Shown here piece by piece: positions 17,487-28,799 of a DNA stretch of 64,000 nt. Origin of the DNA: Telmatospirillum sp. (lineage in GTDB: Bacteria; Pseudomonadota; Alphaproteobacteria; Rhodospirillales; Magnetospirillaceae). The notes beneath the pieces were generated by a model. It ran no database searches. It was not told the origin of the DNA and saw nothing but the letters and a program-made list of their open reading frames with translations. The stretch lies in NCBI GenBank assembly GCA_031291415.1, contig JARLJB010000343.1, positions 1 through 64,000 of the forward strand, in the 5' to 3' direction. The first letter of the stretch is position 1, and the number at the start of each line of letters is the position of its first letter. The position numbers were made by a program, and so were the translations under genes.

Positions 17487-18157
17487 GCCCAGATCCCCGT
17501 CACGACACCCGGCGCCGCGGCAAAATGGTCGAGATGCAGTTCGCGGGCGCCGGAAAGATCGACGTCCGCATGGGTCGACAGCGCCACCATTCCGCCGCCG
17601 GCCCGATGTTCGGCGATCACCGCCTCAAGAACCTTGACCGAAGCGCGGTCGAGCGCCACCGACGGTTCGTCGAGCAGCCAAACGGGCGCCGGAGCGGCCA
17701 AAAGCCTGGCCAGGTTGAGGCGGCGCTTCTGTCCGGCCGACAGCATCTTGCCGGGAACCTCGGCCAGACGCTCGAGCCCCATGCGCTCGAGCGCCGTCAC
17801 CGCCGTCCGGTCGCCCGTGCGGGGATCGTGCAGGCGAGCCCAGAATCGCAAGTTTTCGAGGACCGAGAGCACCGGCTTGATGGCATCGTGATGACCGACG
17901 TAGTGAATCCGCGCGGAATGGCCTTCGCGGTCGTCGGTGACCGGCGCGCCGTTCCAGGCCAAATGACCGTCGGCCGGCTTCAGCAGTCCGGCCATCACCC
18001 GCAGCAGAGACGACTTGCCGCTGCCGTTCGGCCCAAGCAACAGCAGTGCTTCGCCGTTCGTCAGACGAAAATCGAGCTGCGTGAAAACGACACGCTCGCC
18101 GCGAATGCAGACGAGTTTCTCTCCGGCGAAGCTGGATGGGGGGATGCCTTTAGTCAT
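17483..18157 (-). CDS. ccmA: Heme exporter ATPase CcmA
   Basis: A 224-aa ABC ATPase: Walker [10 protein letters not shown] (residues 42-50), signature [15 protein letters not shown], Walker [13 protein letters not shown] and H-loop LSTHADV. It powers the CcmABCD step of cytochrome c maturation. The open frame extends 65 codons upstream without family resemblance; ATG 18157 (MTKGIPPSS) gives the normal length. It is the first gene of the nine-gene ccm operon and is divergent from acnB. Confidence 0.94.
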   Translation of the reverse strand: MTKGIPPSSFAGEKLVCIRGERVVFTQLDFRLTNGEALLLLGPNGSGKSSLLRVMAGLLKPADGHLAWNGAPVTDDREGHSARIHYVGHHDAIKPVLSVLENLRFWARLHDPRTGDRTAVTALERMGLERLAEVPGKMLSAGQKRRLNLARLLAAPAPVWLLDEPSVALDRASVKVLEAVIAEHRAGGGMVALSTHADVDLSGARELHLDHFAAAPGVVTGIWA

Positions 18158-18417
18158 GGCCCGGCACCATAGCAAAACGACGGCCCCCGCCAAGGGAAAA
18201 CATTCCCGAAATGCGGAGGTTGGCGGAAAGGCGACAAACCCGGTGCGGTTTAAACCGCACGCGATCGCTCGCGCGTCCCTGGCCACTTTCATACTGGTAT
18301 CGCCTGGACAACCGGGGGAATATATGGTGTAAGCGCAAGGCACGCCCGGCATTCTCGCGGCGCCGCTTTCCGACCCTTACGGGCTGTCCGTTACATTCAT
18401 TTCAGGAGGAAGGATTC
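18158..18417. promoter_or_regulatory. Divergent region between ccmA and acnB with an 18-bp palindrome
   Basis: 260 bp separate the ccm operon from acnB. GTGCGGTTTAAACCGCAC at 18243-18260 is a perfect palindrome and a candidate operator or hairpin. A strong ribosome site AGGAGGAAGG lies just before ATG 18418. No clear -35/-10 pair could be fixed. Confidence 0.45.
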
Positions 18418-21009
18418 ATGTCCATGCTTGAAGCCTATCGCCAGCATGTCGCCGAGCGCGCCGCTCTTGGAATTCCTCCTCTGCCGCTGTCGGCCGAACA
18501 AACCACCGATCTGGTGGCGCTGCTGCAGGCGCCGCCAAAGGGCGAAGAGGCTTTTCTGGTTGACTTGCTGACCCATCGGGTCCCGGCCGGCGTCGACGAT
18601 GCGGCAAAGGTCAAGGCCACCTTCCTCGAAAAGGTGGCGAAGAGGCAGTTGTCGGTCGGTCTGGTTTCGGCGACGATGGCGACGCAACTTTTAGGAACCA
18701 TGCTGGGTGGCTTCAACATCAAGCCATTGATCGACTTGCTGGGTGACCCTGAGCTCGGAGCGGTCGCCGCCGAAGGTTTGAAGAAAACACTCCTGGTGTT
18801 CGATTATTTCCATGACGTCAAGGAACTGGCCGACAAGGGACAGGCCAACGCCAAAGAGGTCCTGCAGTCCTGGGCCGATGCAGAATGGTTCACCTCGCGC
18901 CCGGAGGTTCCGGCGTCGCTGACGGTCACCATCTTCAAGGTCACCGGCGAAACCAACACCGACGATCTGTCGCCGGCCCCGGATGCCTGGTCGCGCCCCG
19001 ACATTCCTGCGCATGCCCTTGCCATGCTGAAGAATCCGCGGGCCGGCATCGAACCCGACGAACCGGGAGTCCGCGGCCCCCTGAAGCTTCTGGCGTCGCT
19101 GAAGACAAAGGGGCATCTGGTCGCTTACGTCGGCGATGTGGTCGGAACCGGCTCGTCGCGCAAATCGGCAACCAACTCGGTGTTGTGGTTCACCGGTGAT
19201 GACATTCCCTTCGTCCCCAACAAGCGTTTTGGCGGCGTCTGCCTGGGCGGCAAGATCGCTCCGATTTTCTACAACACCATGGAAGACGCCGGTGCCCTGC
19301 CGATCGAGCTCGACGTTTCGAAGATGGACATGGGCGATGTCGTCGAATTACGCCCGTTTGAGGGCAAGGCGCTGAAGAACGGCGAGGTGATCGCCGAATT
19401 CACCGTCAAATCGCCGGTCGTCTTCGATGAGGTTCGGGCGGGCGGCCGCATTCCCTTGATCATTGGTCGCGGCTTGACCGCCAAGGCACGCGAAGCCCTC
19501 GGGCTACCGACCTCGACGCTGTTCCGGCTGCCGACCGAGCCGGCGGCGTCGCGCAAGGGCTTCACGCTTGCCCAGAAGATCGTCGGTAGGGCCTGCGGTT
19601 TCCCTGAGGGCCAAGGCGTCCGGCCCGGGACCTACTGTGAACCAAGGATGGCCACGGTCGGATCACAGGACACCACCGGCCCGATGACCCGCGACGAATT
19701 GAAGGATTTGGCCTGTCTCGGCTTTTCGGCCGATCTGGTCATGCAGTCCTTCTGTCACACCGCCGCCTATCCGAAATTGGTCGATGTGAAAACCCATCAC
19801 GAACTGCCATCATTCATGTCGACGCGCGGCGGCGTCTCGCTGCGCCCCGGCGACGGCGTCATCCATTCCTGGCTGAACCGGCTTTTGCTGCCCGACACGG
19901 TTGGGACCGGCGGCGATTCCCACACCCGCTTCCCGATCGGCATTTCCTTCCCGGCCGGATCCGGCCTAGTCGCCTTCGCCGCGGCCACCGGCGTCATGCC
20001 GCTCGACATGCCCGAAAGCGTTCTGGTGCGTTTCAAGGGAAGCATGCAGCCCGGCGTGACGCTTCGCGACCTGGTCAACGCCATTCCGCTCTACGCCATT
20101 CGCCAGGGACTGTTGACCGTCGAGAAGAAAGGCAAGAAGAACGTCTTCTCGGGCCGCATCCTGGAAATCGAAGGGTTGCCCGACCTCAAGGTCGAACAGG
20201 CGTTCGAACTGTCGGATGCCTCGGCCGAACGCTCGGCGGCGGCGTGTACCGTGCGTCTCAACCCCGAACCGATCATCGAATATATGCGCTCCAACATCAC
20301 CTTGATGAAGTGGATGATCGCCGGCGATTATCTCGACCGCCGGACGCTGGAACGCCGCATCAAGGCGATGGAGGCGTGGATCGCCAAGCCGGTGCAGTTG
20401 GCTCCCGACGCCGACGCCGACTATGCCGCGGTGATCGAGATCGATCTGGCGGAGATCAAGGAACCGATCGTCGCCTGCCCGAACGATCCCGACGACGTCA
20501 AGCCCTTGTCGGCGGTCGCCGGCGACAAGATCGACGAGGTGTTCATCGGTTCTTGCATGACCAATATTGGCCACTTCCGCGCCGCCGGTAAGATTCTCGC
20601 CGGCAAATCGGACATCCCGACCCGCCTGTGGATCGCTCCACCGACCAAGATGGACGCGATGATCCTGAACGAGGAAGGCTACTACAGCGTTCTCGGCAAG
20701 TCGGGCGCCCGCATGGAGATGCCCGGCTGTTCGCTCTGCATGGGCAACCAGGCGCAGATCCGCAAGGGATCGACCGCCATCTCGACCTCAACGCGCAACT
20801 TCCCGAACCGCCTGGGTATCGACACCAGGGTCTATTTGGGATCCGCCGAACTGGCCGCCGTCTGCGCGTTGATGGGACGACTGCCGACGCCGGCCGAATA
20901 TCTGGAACAGGTAGCCGTCGTCAAGCAGAAGGCCGACGACGTCTACCGCTATATGAACTTCGACCAGATCGCCCAGTTCCGGCAAATCGCCGACACCGTC
21001 ACCGTCTGA
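18418..21009 (+). CDS. acnB: Aconitate hydratase B
   Basis: A cytosolic TCA-cycle enzyme isomerising citrate to isocitrate. 863 aa, matching the AcnB length. It has the AcnB-specific N-terminal HEAT-like domain (about 1-160), then the swivel domain in the AcnB position ([15 protein letters not shown] near 178), then the catalytic domains. The 4Fe-4S ligands are in GSCMTN (Cys near 712) and GCSLCMGNQ (near 770 and 773), agreeing with the E. coli AcnB spacing. The frame extends upstream to 18211, but ATG 18418 follows AGGAGGAAGG and starts the conserved [13 protein letters not shown] segment. Apo-AcnB in other bacteria also binds RNA; nothing here tests that. Confidence 0.96.
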   Translation: MSMLEAYRQHVAERAALGIPPLPLSAEQTTDLVALLQAPPKGEEAFLVDLLTHRVPAGVDDAAKVKATFLEKVAKRQLSVGLVSATMATQLLGTMLGGFNIKPLIDLLGDPELGAVAAEGLKKTLLVFDYFHDVKELADKGQANAKEVLQSWADAEWFTSRPEVPASLTVTIFKVTGETNTDDLSPAPDAWSRPDIPAHALAMLKNPRAGIEPDEPGVRGPLKLLASLKTKGHLVAYVGDVVGTGSSRKSATNSVLWFTGDDIPFVPNKRFGGVCLGGKIAPIFYNTMEDAGALPIELDVSKMDMGDVVELRPFEGKALKNGEVIAEFTVKSPVVFDEVRAGGRIPLIIGRGLTAKAREALGLPTSTLFRLPTEPAASRKGFTLAQKIVGRACGFPEGQGVRPGTYCEPRMATVGSQDTTGPMTRDELKDLACLGFSADLVMQSFCHTAAYPKLVDVKTHHELPSFMSTRGGVSLRPGDGVIHSWLNRLLLPDTVGTGGDSHTRFPIGISFPAGSGLVAFAAATGVMPLDMPESVLVRFKGSMQPGVTLRDLVNAIPLYAIRQGLLTVEKKGKKNVFSGRILEIEGLPDLKVEQAFELSDASAERSAAACTVRLNPEPIIEYMRSNITLMKWMIAGDYLDRRTLERRIKAMEAWIAKPVQLAPDADADYAAVIEIDLAEIKEPIVACPNDPDDVKPLSAVAGDKIDEVFIGSCMTNIGHFRAAGKILAGKSDIPTRLWIAPPTKMDAMILNEEGYYSVLGKSGARMEMPGCSLCMGNQAQIRKGSTAISTSTRNFPNRLGIDTRVYLGSAELAAVCALMGRLPTPAEYLEQVAVVKQKADDVYRYMNFDQIAQFRQIADTVTV

Positions 21010-21018
21010 CCTCCGAGA

Positions 21019-21065
21019 GCTCTTAAGACCTTGGTCCGATCGCATCGGATCAAGGTCTTAAGAGC
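21019..21065 (+). terminator. 47-nt nearly perfect hairpin after acnB
   Basis: GCTCTTAAGACCTTG (21019-21033) pairs with CAAGGTCTTAAGAGC (21051-21065), and the stem continues inside through TCCGAT/ATCGGA to a CGC loop, with only a G-T wobble. It starts 10 bp after the acnB stop. There is no T-run, so it may be a 3' stabiliser or boundary element rather than a classic terminator. Confidence 0.65.
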
Positions 21066-21085
21066 GGCGCCGTTTTAAACGCGCC
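21066..21085 (+). promoter_or_regulatory. GTTT-T-AAAC-centred inverted repeat before acnA
   Basis: GGCGC, a spare C, GTTT, T, AAAC, GCGCC form a short inverted repeat directly after the acnB hairpin and 112 bp before acnA. It shares its GTTT(T)AAAC centre with the palindrome upstream of acnB. A common regulator is possible but unproven. Confidence 0.3.
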
Positions 21086-21196
21086 CTCCGTCCCCATATA
21101 GAAAAGATAAGGCAACCGTTCCCCCGGCACCTCCAAAATGCCGGAGAGATGGCGTTCGCCTATTCCTCAGATTCCAATAGCAAAAAGGGAAGACCC

Positions 21197-23881
<2,685 letters not shown>

Positions 23882-23898
23882 TTGGCGGTCCTTTGCGC

Positions 23899-23935
23899 GC
23901 CCGTCTGGAAACAACACGGTCTTTTCCGGACGGGC
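23899..23935 (+). terminator. Hairpin after acnA
   Basis: GCCCGTCTGGAA and TTCCGGACGGGC form a 12-bp stem with one T-G wobble and a 13-nt loop, 18 bp after the acnA stop. A short T-run lies only in the loop. Terminator-like by position. Confidence 0.55.
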
Positions 23936-24193
23936 CGATCGCCCGAAAATAGCGGCAAGTGGCCATCGACAGACCTGATTTGCAGGAAGAGTCGGCGTTC
24001 GCCGATGGAAACCCATCCGGAAACGACGATTGGCACGCTCAAAAGGAGAATATTGGCCCGACCATTTGACCAAACCGATTATTCTTAGTCTTGATAAAAA
24101 CAATGGTTATTGTGCATTGCAAAATGTTATCACACCAAAATCTACAATTGTGGGTATTTCTCTATATATCTTCAGTAAACGCCGCAAAGAATC

Positions 24194-24221
24194 TTGGACT
24201 TTCTTTTGATTAGGATATACT
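24194..24221 (+). promoter_or_regulatory. Candidate sigma-70 promoter for the small ORF at 24278
   Basis: TTGGAC (24194-24199) and TATACT (24216-24221) are 16 bp apart in a markedly AT-rich tract (24080-24230). That would start transcription near 24228, about 50 nt before ATG 24278. The rest of the 396-bp gap after acnA holds only the hairpin at 23899 and the AT-rich tract. Confidence 0.5.
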
Positions 24222-24277
24222 GAATCATACCTGGAGATGCTGGCGATCAGCTCTCTCGTCGGAAGGGAGGCAGCGAT

Positions 24278-24514
24278 ATGGTGTTCAGCGCTTGCAATCC
24301 AGAAATTGCCGCCTCCGGAAAATCCGTATTCAGCCTGCCGCCGTTACCGCGCGGCGGCCGTGGTGATGGCAACGGCTTTCGCGGCGCCGAAGAGCCTACT
24401 CTGTCCGATATCCTGCAGGACCCGGTTTTTCACCGCATTCTGGCCAGTGATGGCGTCAAGCAGGACCACCTCCTGGCGTTGATCGACACCATCCGCTCAC
24501 GGCTCAGCATCTAG
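24278..24514 (+). CDS. Small hypothetical protein (78 aa)
   Basis: I do not recognise a named family. The N-terminal half is low-complexity (PPLPRGGRGDGNGFRGAEE). The C-terminal half looks structured and helical: LSDILQDPVFHRILASDGV followed by QDHLLALIDTIRSRL. GGGAGG (about 24265) precedes ATG 24278, and a promoter-like pair lies upstream, supporting translation. Similar small proteins with a DP.....L...DGV...L..L motif are common in alphaproteobacteria as uncharacterised ORFs (recall, not searched). Cytoplasmic; no signal peptide or cysteines of note beyond one. Confidence 0.6.
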   Translation: MVFSACNPEIAASGKSVFSLPPLPRGGRGDGNGFRGAEEPTLSDILQDPVFHRILASDGVKQDHLLALIDTIRSRLSI

Positions 24515-24522
24515 TTACATTT

Positions 24523-24571
24523 ATGCCCCTCGGCCCCCGCGCGGGCATCCGCTCGCTTGGCCGCGGCCGAG
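24523..24571 (-). repeat. Multi-hairpin repeat, copy 1 (minus orientation)
   Basis: Read on the minus strand: CGCGGCCAAG linker, hairpin GCGAGC-GGAT-GCCCGC (one mismatch), then a G-rich flank ending GAGGGGCAT. It is the same layout as the copies at 40460-40827, 54985-55067 and 59813-59950. It lies between the convergent ends of the 78-aa gene and a LysR gene. Confidence 0.55.
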
Positions 24572-24609
24572 CTGGCTGCTGGTGCAGGCTGCGTCATGAC
24601 GCAGCTAAC

Positions 24610-24669
24610 AAGAAACAAATTGTTCGTGGCACCGGCGTCGCTGCCGGTGCCACTCGTATTTCATCCAGG
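24610..24669. repeat. 'GTGGCACCGGCGTC' intergenic repeat, copy A
   Basis: A stretch from AAGAAACAAATTGTTCGTGG to CACTCGTATTTCATCC with a central GCACCGGCGTC..GCCGGTGC palindrome. The reverse complement of the same sequence, with an insertion in its middle, is at 28671-28788. Both copies lie 3' of genes that converge on a LysR gene. Confidence 0.6.
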
Positions 24670-24698
24670 GGGGGTCGGCGCGCCACTGGTGCGCCGCT

Positions 24699-25556
24699 TT
24701 AGTCCTCGGTTTCCAGCGACGCCACATAGCGCAACCCGCGAACGGCAGTGCGCAACCATTCCGCCTGTTCATCGACGGCGGAATAGACCATGTAGGCCGG
24801 ACGACGAAATTCCGGCGCGGCAGAGACGCAATAAAGACGACCATCCTGCAGGAACGGGCGCACGACGCGCATCGGGAAATAACCAAAGCCACCGTTGGCC
24901 AGGATATGTTGAAGGCCTATCGCACCAAGGCCGACGGAAACCGCTGGCGTCGACAGATCAGGGAAAGCCTGGCTGTGAGCCGCCCGGAATTCGGGCCCCC
25001 AATCGACGAACACATAGCCGCCGTCCCACTGCCCCATTTCCCGCGGCGTCGTCGATACCAGAACCAGCCGCTCTTCCAGCAGTTTTTCAGTGGCAAGACC
25101 CGGTCGGCTTTGCGGCGAATACATCACACCGATATCGATCAGCCCCTCCGACAGATTACGCATCAGCCCGTCGGAGAGCCCCACCTCGACACGTAGCGCG
25201 ACGTCGGGCATAGCGGCCCGCATCCAGGGAATCCACCGCAACAACATGCGGTCCCACAGGGAAAACTGTCCGCCGACGGTCAGTACCGAACGGAAGCCGG
25301 GTGGCAACGCCAGCTCCTGGCGAGCCTGTTCCCAGACCCGGACCAGCGTCGTGGCATAGCGTCGAAATTGCGCCCCGGCAGTCGTCAGTTCGGTACCCGC
25401 TTTGCTTCGCGCAAACAGCGGACGCCCCAGCTCGTCCTCCAGCGCTTTGATGCGCATGGACACGGTCGACTGAGTCACATTCAGACGTTCAGCAGCTTTG
25501 TTGAAGTTGCCTGTCTCGGCGATTTCTAGGAAGGTGCGCGCGAGGTCGATATTCAT
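24699..25556 (-). CDS. LysR-family transcriptional regulator
   Basis: About 285 aa from MNIDLARTFLEIAETGNF. It has an N-terminal winged helix-turn-helix (NKAAERLNVTQSTVSMRIKALEDELGRPLF, about residues 15-45) and a C-terminal LysR substrate-binding fold (LTVGGQFSLWDRMLLRWIPW onward). An in-frame ATG seven codons upstream (25577) is the alternative start; neither has a clear ribosome site. Its target is not evident, since neighbours on both sides are unrelated. The QSTVSMRIKALE helix is a standard DNA-recognition segment. Confidence 0.85.
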   Translation of the reverse strand: MNIDLARTFLEIAETGNFNKAAERLNVTQSTVSMRIKALEDELGRPLFARSKAGTELTTAGAQFRRYATTLVRVWEQARQELALPPGFRSVLTVGGQFSLWDRMLLRWIPWMRAAMPDVALRVEVGLSDGLMRNLSEGLIDIGVMYSPQSRPGLATEKLLEERLVLVSTTPREMGQWDGGYVFVDWGPEFRAAHSQAFPDLSTPAVSVGLGAIGLQHILANGGFGYFPMRVVRPFLQDGRLYCVSAAPEFRRPAYMVYSAVDEQAEWLRTAVRGLRYVASLETED

Positions 25557-25806
25557 GGAGAACTCATTCGCTGGCACAAAGCCCCACGGGCCAGCAGTGC
25601 GGATCTCCTGCGTTTCTAACTGAGCTGCGCTGCAACATCAATCATGTTGATCGAGATTGTTGCTACACTGTTGCAAAAGAACAACAGGTGTCTGAGTCAT
25701 CAGCTCGCAAGGCTTGAGCCGCCGAGGGAATGGCGGACCCCACCGCACCATTCCTTCACTCGGATCAGAGCGACCGGGAACGCCCCGATCGTTTTATGCG
25801 CCCCTA

Positions 25807-26757
25807 TCACGCGGCCCAGGATGTTGACGTCAACATCGATGCCGGATTGGTCGAATAGGACTGCATCGCCTTCAGCAAAGCCTGCATATCGACTGCATTG
25901 GTTGCCTGAGACGTAGAGGCTGAGGTTGAGGCCGAGTCGCTGGTCGACGAGGCGGAATCGGCGCTGGTTGACGAAGCCGACGTCGAACTCGACGTTGTGC
26001 TGCTTGAGGAACTCGACGTCGTGCTCGTCGAGGCGGCCGTCGACGTGCTGGAGGTCGAGGTTGTCGACGCGGTGCTGGAGGTCGAGGTCGAATCGACCGA
26101 CTGCAGCGCTTGCAAGAGCTGCGCCATCGCCGACAAGACCTGTTGGTCGAGGGTCGACAGGGAACTCGTCGACGTCGAAGATGTCGACGAACTCGAATCC
26201 GACGTGCTCTCGCTCGACACCGCCTGACCGGGCCGTGGCGGCGGCGGCCCCATGACTTGGCTGGTGCTCGACGACGAAGACGTTGAGGAGGTTGACGTCG
26301 CCGAAGAGGTCGAGGACGTCGAGGACGAATCGGTACTCGATGCCGAGGACGTTGTCGAACTGGACGAAGAGCTGTCGCTCGACGCTGCCTGGCTGGGCGG
26401 TGGCGGTGGCGGCGGTCCCATGAGCGGGCTGGAACCGGACGTGGTGGACGAGGATGACGTCGAATCGCTTGAACTGCTCGACGTTGCAGACACGCTTGAC
26501 GTCGAGGATGACGTCGAATCGGGACGGATATCCGACTGAGCCTGCATCAGTGTCGACTGAATCTCCGAGCTCATCATCTGGAAGGCGCTGAGGAGGTCGG
26601 ATTGGCTGACGGAAGCCGACGACGTCGACGAGGTCGAGGTCGACGAGGTCGACGAGGTCGAGGTCGTCGTCGAGGAAACCGAGCTGGCGGCGAGACTCTT
26701 TGCTAAAAGAGCCTGCAGGACGCTCGTACTACTACTGCTGACGGATGAGATACTCAT
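25807..26757 (-). CDS. Extremely Ser/Thr-rich low-complexity protein
   Basis: 316 aa, most of them Ser or Thr, built as long S/T linkers that separate three short non-repetitive, probably helical segments: SQSDLLSAFQMMSSEIQSTL, STLDQQVLSAMAQLLQALQ and NAVDMQALLKAMQSYSTN. Two proline runs (MGPPPPPPPSQA and MGPPPPRPGQA) sit between modules. The first 25 residues (MSISSVSSSSTS then VLQALLAKSLAAS) are not a classic signal peptide. Coding on this strand is supported by AGGAGA six bases before ATG 26757 and by an intact 950-bp frame. The opposite strand shows only Asp/Glu/Val-rich frames of the same GTCGAC repeats. No function is assigned; a cell-surface, secreted or O-glycosylated linker protein is conceivable. 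Confidence 0.7.
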   Translation of the reverse strand: MSISSVSSSSTSVLQALLAKSLAASSVSSTTTSTSSTSSTSTSSTSSASVSQSDLLSAFQMMSSEIQSTLMQAQSDIRPDSTSSSTSSVSATSSSSSDSTSSSSTTSGSSPLMGPPPPPPPSQAASSDSSSSSSTTSSASSTDSSSTSSTSSATSTSSTSSSSSTSQVMGPPPPRPGQAVSSESTSDSSSSTSSTSTSSLSTLDQQVLSAMAQLLQALQSVDSTSTSSTASTTSTSSTSTAASTSTTSSSSSSTTSSSTSASSTSADSASSTSDSASTSASTSQATNAVDMQALLKAMQSYSTNPASMLTSTSWAA

Positions 26758-27183
26758 CGATCTTCTCCTGTGGTAGCGGAAGCAAAGACAGCTTCACAAG
26801 ACTTCCACTCAGCATCCAGGCAATTCCGTGCGGTCCTATTGACGTTTTTTTATACGAAATATTTGCCAGAATCTGTTTATAGTTTCATATATATGGAATA
26901 TCGCTTGCATATTATTATGCAACGCGCTTTCCTTTCACCGAATATGCTGGGATTCAGCCGACATCGGTCATCCGCAGGACTTAAGCAAGAGGCGGGCCAG
27001 CATTGAGGGAAATGAGATAACCAATTGATTCAACACAATTGTCAAAGACACGCGATGGCCGCCGCCAGGCCAAAACATCCACGCCGAACGCTGTGTCAGG
27101 CAGATTTTGCCGAGCAAATTACAGCCGCCAGGACAAATTTGCCGCCCGGAAACCCACCGGTCCCACGTGAAAGAGGCTGAGGA
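26758..27183. other. 426-bp intergenic region between the Ser/Thr-rich gene and the ECF sigma gene (divergent)
   Basis: An AT-rich tract (about 26845-26920) next to the Ser/Thr-rich gene and GC-rich sequence closer to the sigma gene. It should carry both promoters. No confident -35/-10 pair or operator could be defined, and no small gene was seen. Confidence 0.5.
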
Positions 27184-27801
27184 GTGGTTCACAAGGGAAA
27201 CCATTTGAGCGAGGATGACGCGGCCCGATCTTCCGAGATCGAGCCAGACGACGACGCGCTGCTGGTGGGCACGGCGGCCGGCGATCGACGCGCTTTTCAG
27301 CGCCTGATGGAACGTCATAGCAGGGCAATGCTGGCCCTGTCACAACGAGTGGTCGGCAATACCCACGACGCCGACGAGGTCGTGCAGGAGGCCTTCTTGA
27401 AGGTGTGGACCAAGGCGCCGCAGTGGCAGATCGATGGGAAAGCCAAGTTTTCGACTTGGCTCTATCGGGTTGTCCTCAACGCCAGCCTCGATCGCCTTCG
27501 CCGCACCCCTCTGGCGCCCCTGGAGGATGCCGGCGATATCGTCGACCCAACCCCCAATGGTCTCGACCGGGCCCTGGCGACCCAACGTCAGAAAGTCCTC
27601 GCCCGGGCAATGACGGCTCTGCCCCCACGCCAACAGGCAGCTCTGTCCCTGCATTATTTCGGGGACGTGAGCGGTCCCCAGGCCGCCGAGATTCTGCAAC
27701 TTTCCCTGTCGGCTTGCGAGGCATTGCTGGCACGTGGGAAGAGAGGCCTTCGGAAATCCCTGGCGGCGCTTGGCGTTACCGGTCTTGGAGATATGCTATG
27801 A
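27184..27801 (+). CDS. ECF-type RNA polymerase sigma factor (CnrH/RpoE-like)
   Basis: 205 aa with sigma region 2 (AFQRLMERHSRAMLALSQRV, then NTHDADEVVQEAFLKVW) and region 4 (LPPRQQAALSLHYFGDVSG, then SLSACEALLARGKRGLRK); no region 3, as in extracytoplasmic function sigma factors. It overlaps the next gene by 4 bp and is followed by a membrane protein and a periplasmic sensor-like protein, the order expected for sigma, anti-sigma and sensor. GTG 27184 has GAGG 7 nt upstream; TTG 27205 after AAGGGA is an alternative. Likely autoregulated, but no promoter motif was identified. Confidence 0.87.
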   Translation: MVHKGNHLSEDDAARSSEIEPDDDALLVGTAAGDRRAFQRLMERHSRAMLALSQRVVGNTHDADEVVQEAFLKVWTKAPQWQIDGKAKFSTWLYRVVLNASLDRLRRTPLAPLEDAGDIVDPTPNGLDRALATQRQKVLARAMTALPPRQQAALSLHYFGDVSGPQAAEILQLSLSACEALLARGKRGLRKSLAALGVTGLGDML

Positions 27802-28121
27802 CAGCCCCTCTCCTCGACGATTTCGTTCGATCCTCTCTGCCGCCGATCGATCTCTCGGCCGCGCGCCTGTCGCAATTGACCACGTCGGTCTTCGCCGAGA
27901 TCGACCGGACACCGGTTGGCCGCCCCGAATTCCGGCCGACGGCGATGTTCTGGCAATGCCTGCGAGGCGCCTTCCCACGCTACGCGATTCCCATGGTTCT
28001 GGCGGCGATCTTCGGTGGTCTGCTCGGGGCGTCCCTGCCCCAGGCCGATAAAACCGTATCTCAAACGCCGCTGTCCACCTTGCTCACCGCGTCCGCCCCT
28101 TCCCAGCCTTTGGGTTTTTGA
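27798..28121 (+). CDS. Small membrane protein, candidate anti-sigma factor
   Basis: 107 aa with a cytoplasmic N-terminal part (LLDDFVRSSLPPIDLSAARLSQL), one membrane helix (IPMVLAAIFGGLLGASL) and a short periplasmic tail. It shares no strong motif with known anti-sigma families, but size, topology and the ATGA overlap with the ECF sigma gene match the CnrY-type pattern, a short single-span protein that sequesters the sigma factor. The role is inferred from context. It ends in a TGATG overlap with the next gene. Confidence 0.65.
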   Translation: MTAPLLDDFVRSSLPPIDLSAARLSQLTTSVFAEIDRTPVGRPEFRPTAMFWQCLRGAFPRYAIPMVLAAIFGGLLGASLPQADKTVSQTPLSTLLTASAPSQPLGF

Positions 28122-28645
28122 TGGCAATAGTTACATTTTTGCGCCAATGGCTGCTTCCGGCATCCCTTGCTCTCAATGTTTTCCTGGGTGCCGCGTTAGT
28201 CTCTTATTTCTTTGGCGAACCCCCTCAGGCCGCGTTACCACCGCAACCTCAAGCCGCGCTGGAGGACATGACGAGCCAACTGTCGCCGGAGGATGCCCGG
28301 ATATTGCGACAGGCATTGACTCCCCGCCTGGCCGACATGGACCGGATGAGGCAGGCCGAAATGGATCTGCCGCGCCGCCTGCAACAGCTTCTCGCTAAAG
28401 AACCGTTCGATCCGGCCGCCTTCCACGAAGAGCTCGAAAAGACACAGCGCGCCCGCGAGGCACTCAACACGACCCTGCCCGAGGCGCTGGCCCGGCTCAG
28501 TCCGGAGGGACGCCGGCGCTTGGCCGATTGGCGGCCGCCGCGGGAACCGCATGGCGGCCCAAATGGTGGCGGCCCCATGTTCGATGGTGGACCGCGGCCG
28601 AACGGCCCGCCACGGCCCGATGGTCCGCCACCGACGCGCCCCTAG
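28121..28645 (+). CDS. Periplasmic heavy-metal-sensor-like protein (CnrX/Spy/ZraP-type fold)
   Basis: 174 aa: an N-terminal membrane anchor (LLPASLALNVFLGAALVSYFF), a helical periplasmic domain (SPEDARILRQALTPRLADMD to EALARLSPEGRRRLADW) and a Gly/Pro/Arg-rich tail. The helix-hairpin pattern is that of the Metal_resist/CnrX family, whose members sense metals or envelope stress and control an ECF sigma through the anti-sigma partner. No His/Met/Cys-rich metal site stands out, so the signal may not be a metal. ATG 28121 overlaps the preceding stop; TTG 28118 is less likely. Confidence 0.75.
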   Translation: MAIVTFLRQWLLPASLALNVFLGAALVSYFFGEPPQAALPPQPQAALEDMTSQLSPEDARILRQALTPRLADMDRMRQAEMDLPRRLQQLLAKEPFDPAAFHEELEKTQRAREALNTTLPEALARLSPEGRRRLADWRPPREPHGGPNGGGPMFDGGPRPNGPPRPDGPPPTRP

Positions 28646-28670
28646 AGTTCCGCACCGGTGGCGCCCCGCC

Positions 28671-28788
28671 CAGGATGAAACACGAGTGGCACCGGCGTCC
28701 CCGCCGGTGTTTCACCGCCAGGCGGACCCTTTCCGGCTTGCGCCGGAACACCGGCGGGGACGCCGGTGCTACTGACAATTTGTTTCTT
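28671..28788. repeat. 'GTGGCACCGGCGTC' intergenic repeat, copy B (with insertion)
   Basis: CAGGATGAAACACGAGTGG opens and ACAATTTGTTTCTT closes the element, the reverse complement of copy A at 24610-24669. Between the two halves lies about 50 extra bp with a second CCGGCGGGGACGCCGG palindrome, so the copy looks partly duplicated. It sits between convergent genes. Confidence 0.6.
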
Positions 28789-28799
28789 CCCAGATAGCC

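Noticed and set aside
25997-26539. Asp/Glu/Val-rich open frames opposite the Ser/Thr-rich gene
   Set aside because: They are the antisense reading of the repeated GTCGAC-type codons, are broken into short pieces and lack ribosome sites, while the minus-strand frame is intact with AGGAGA upstream.
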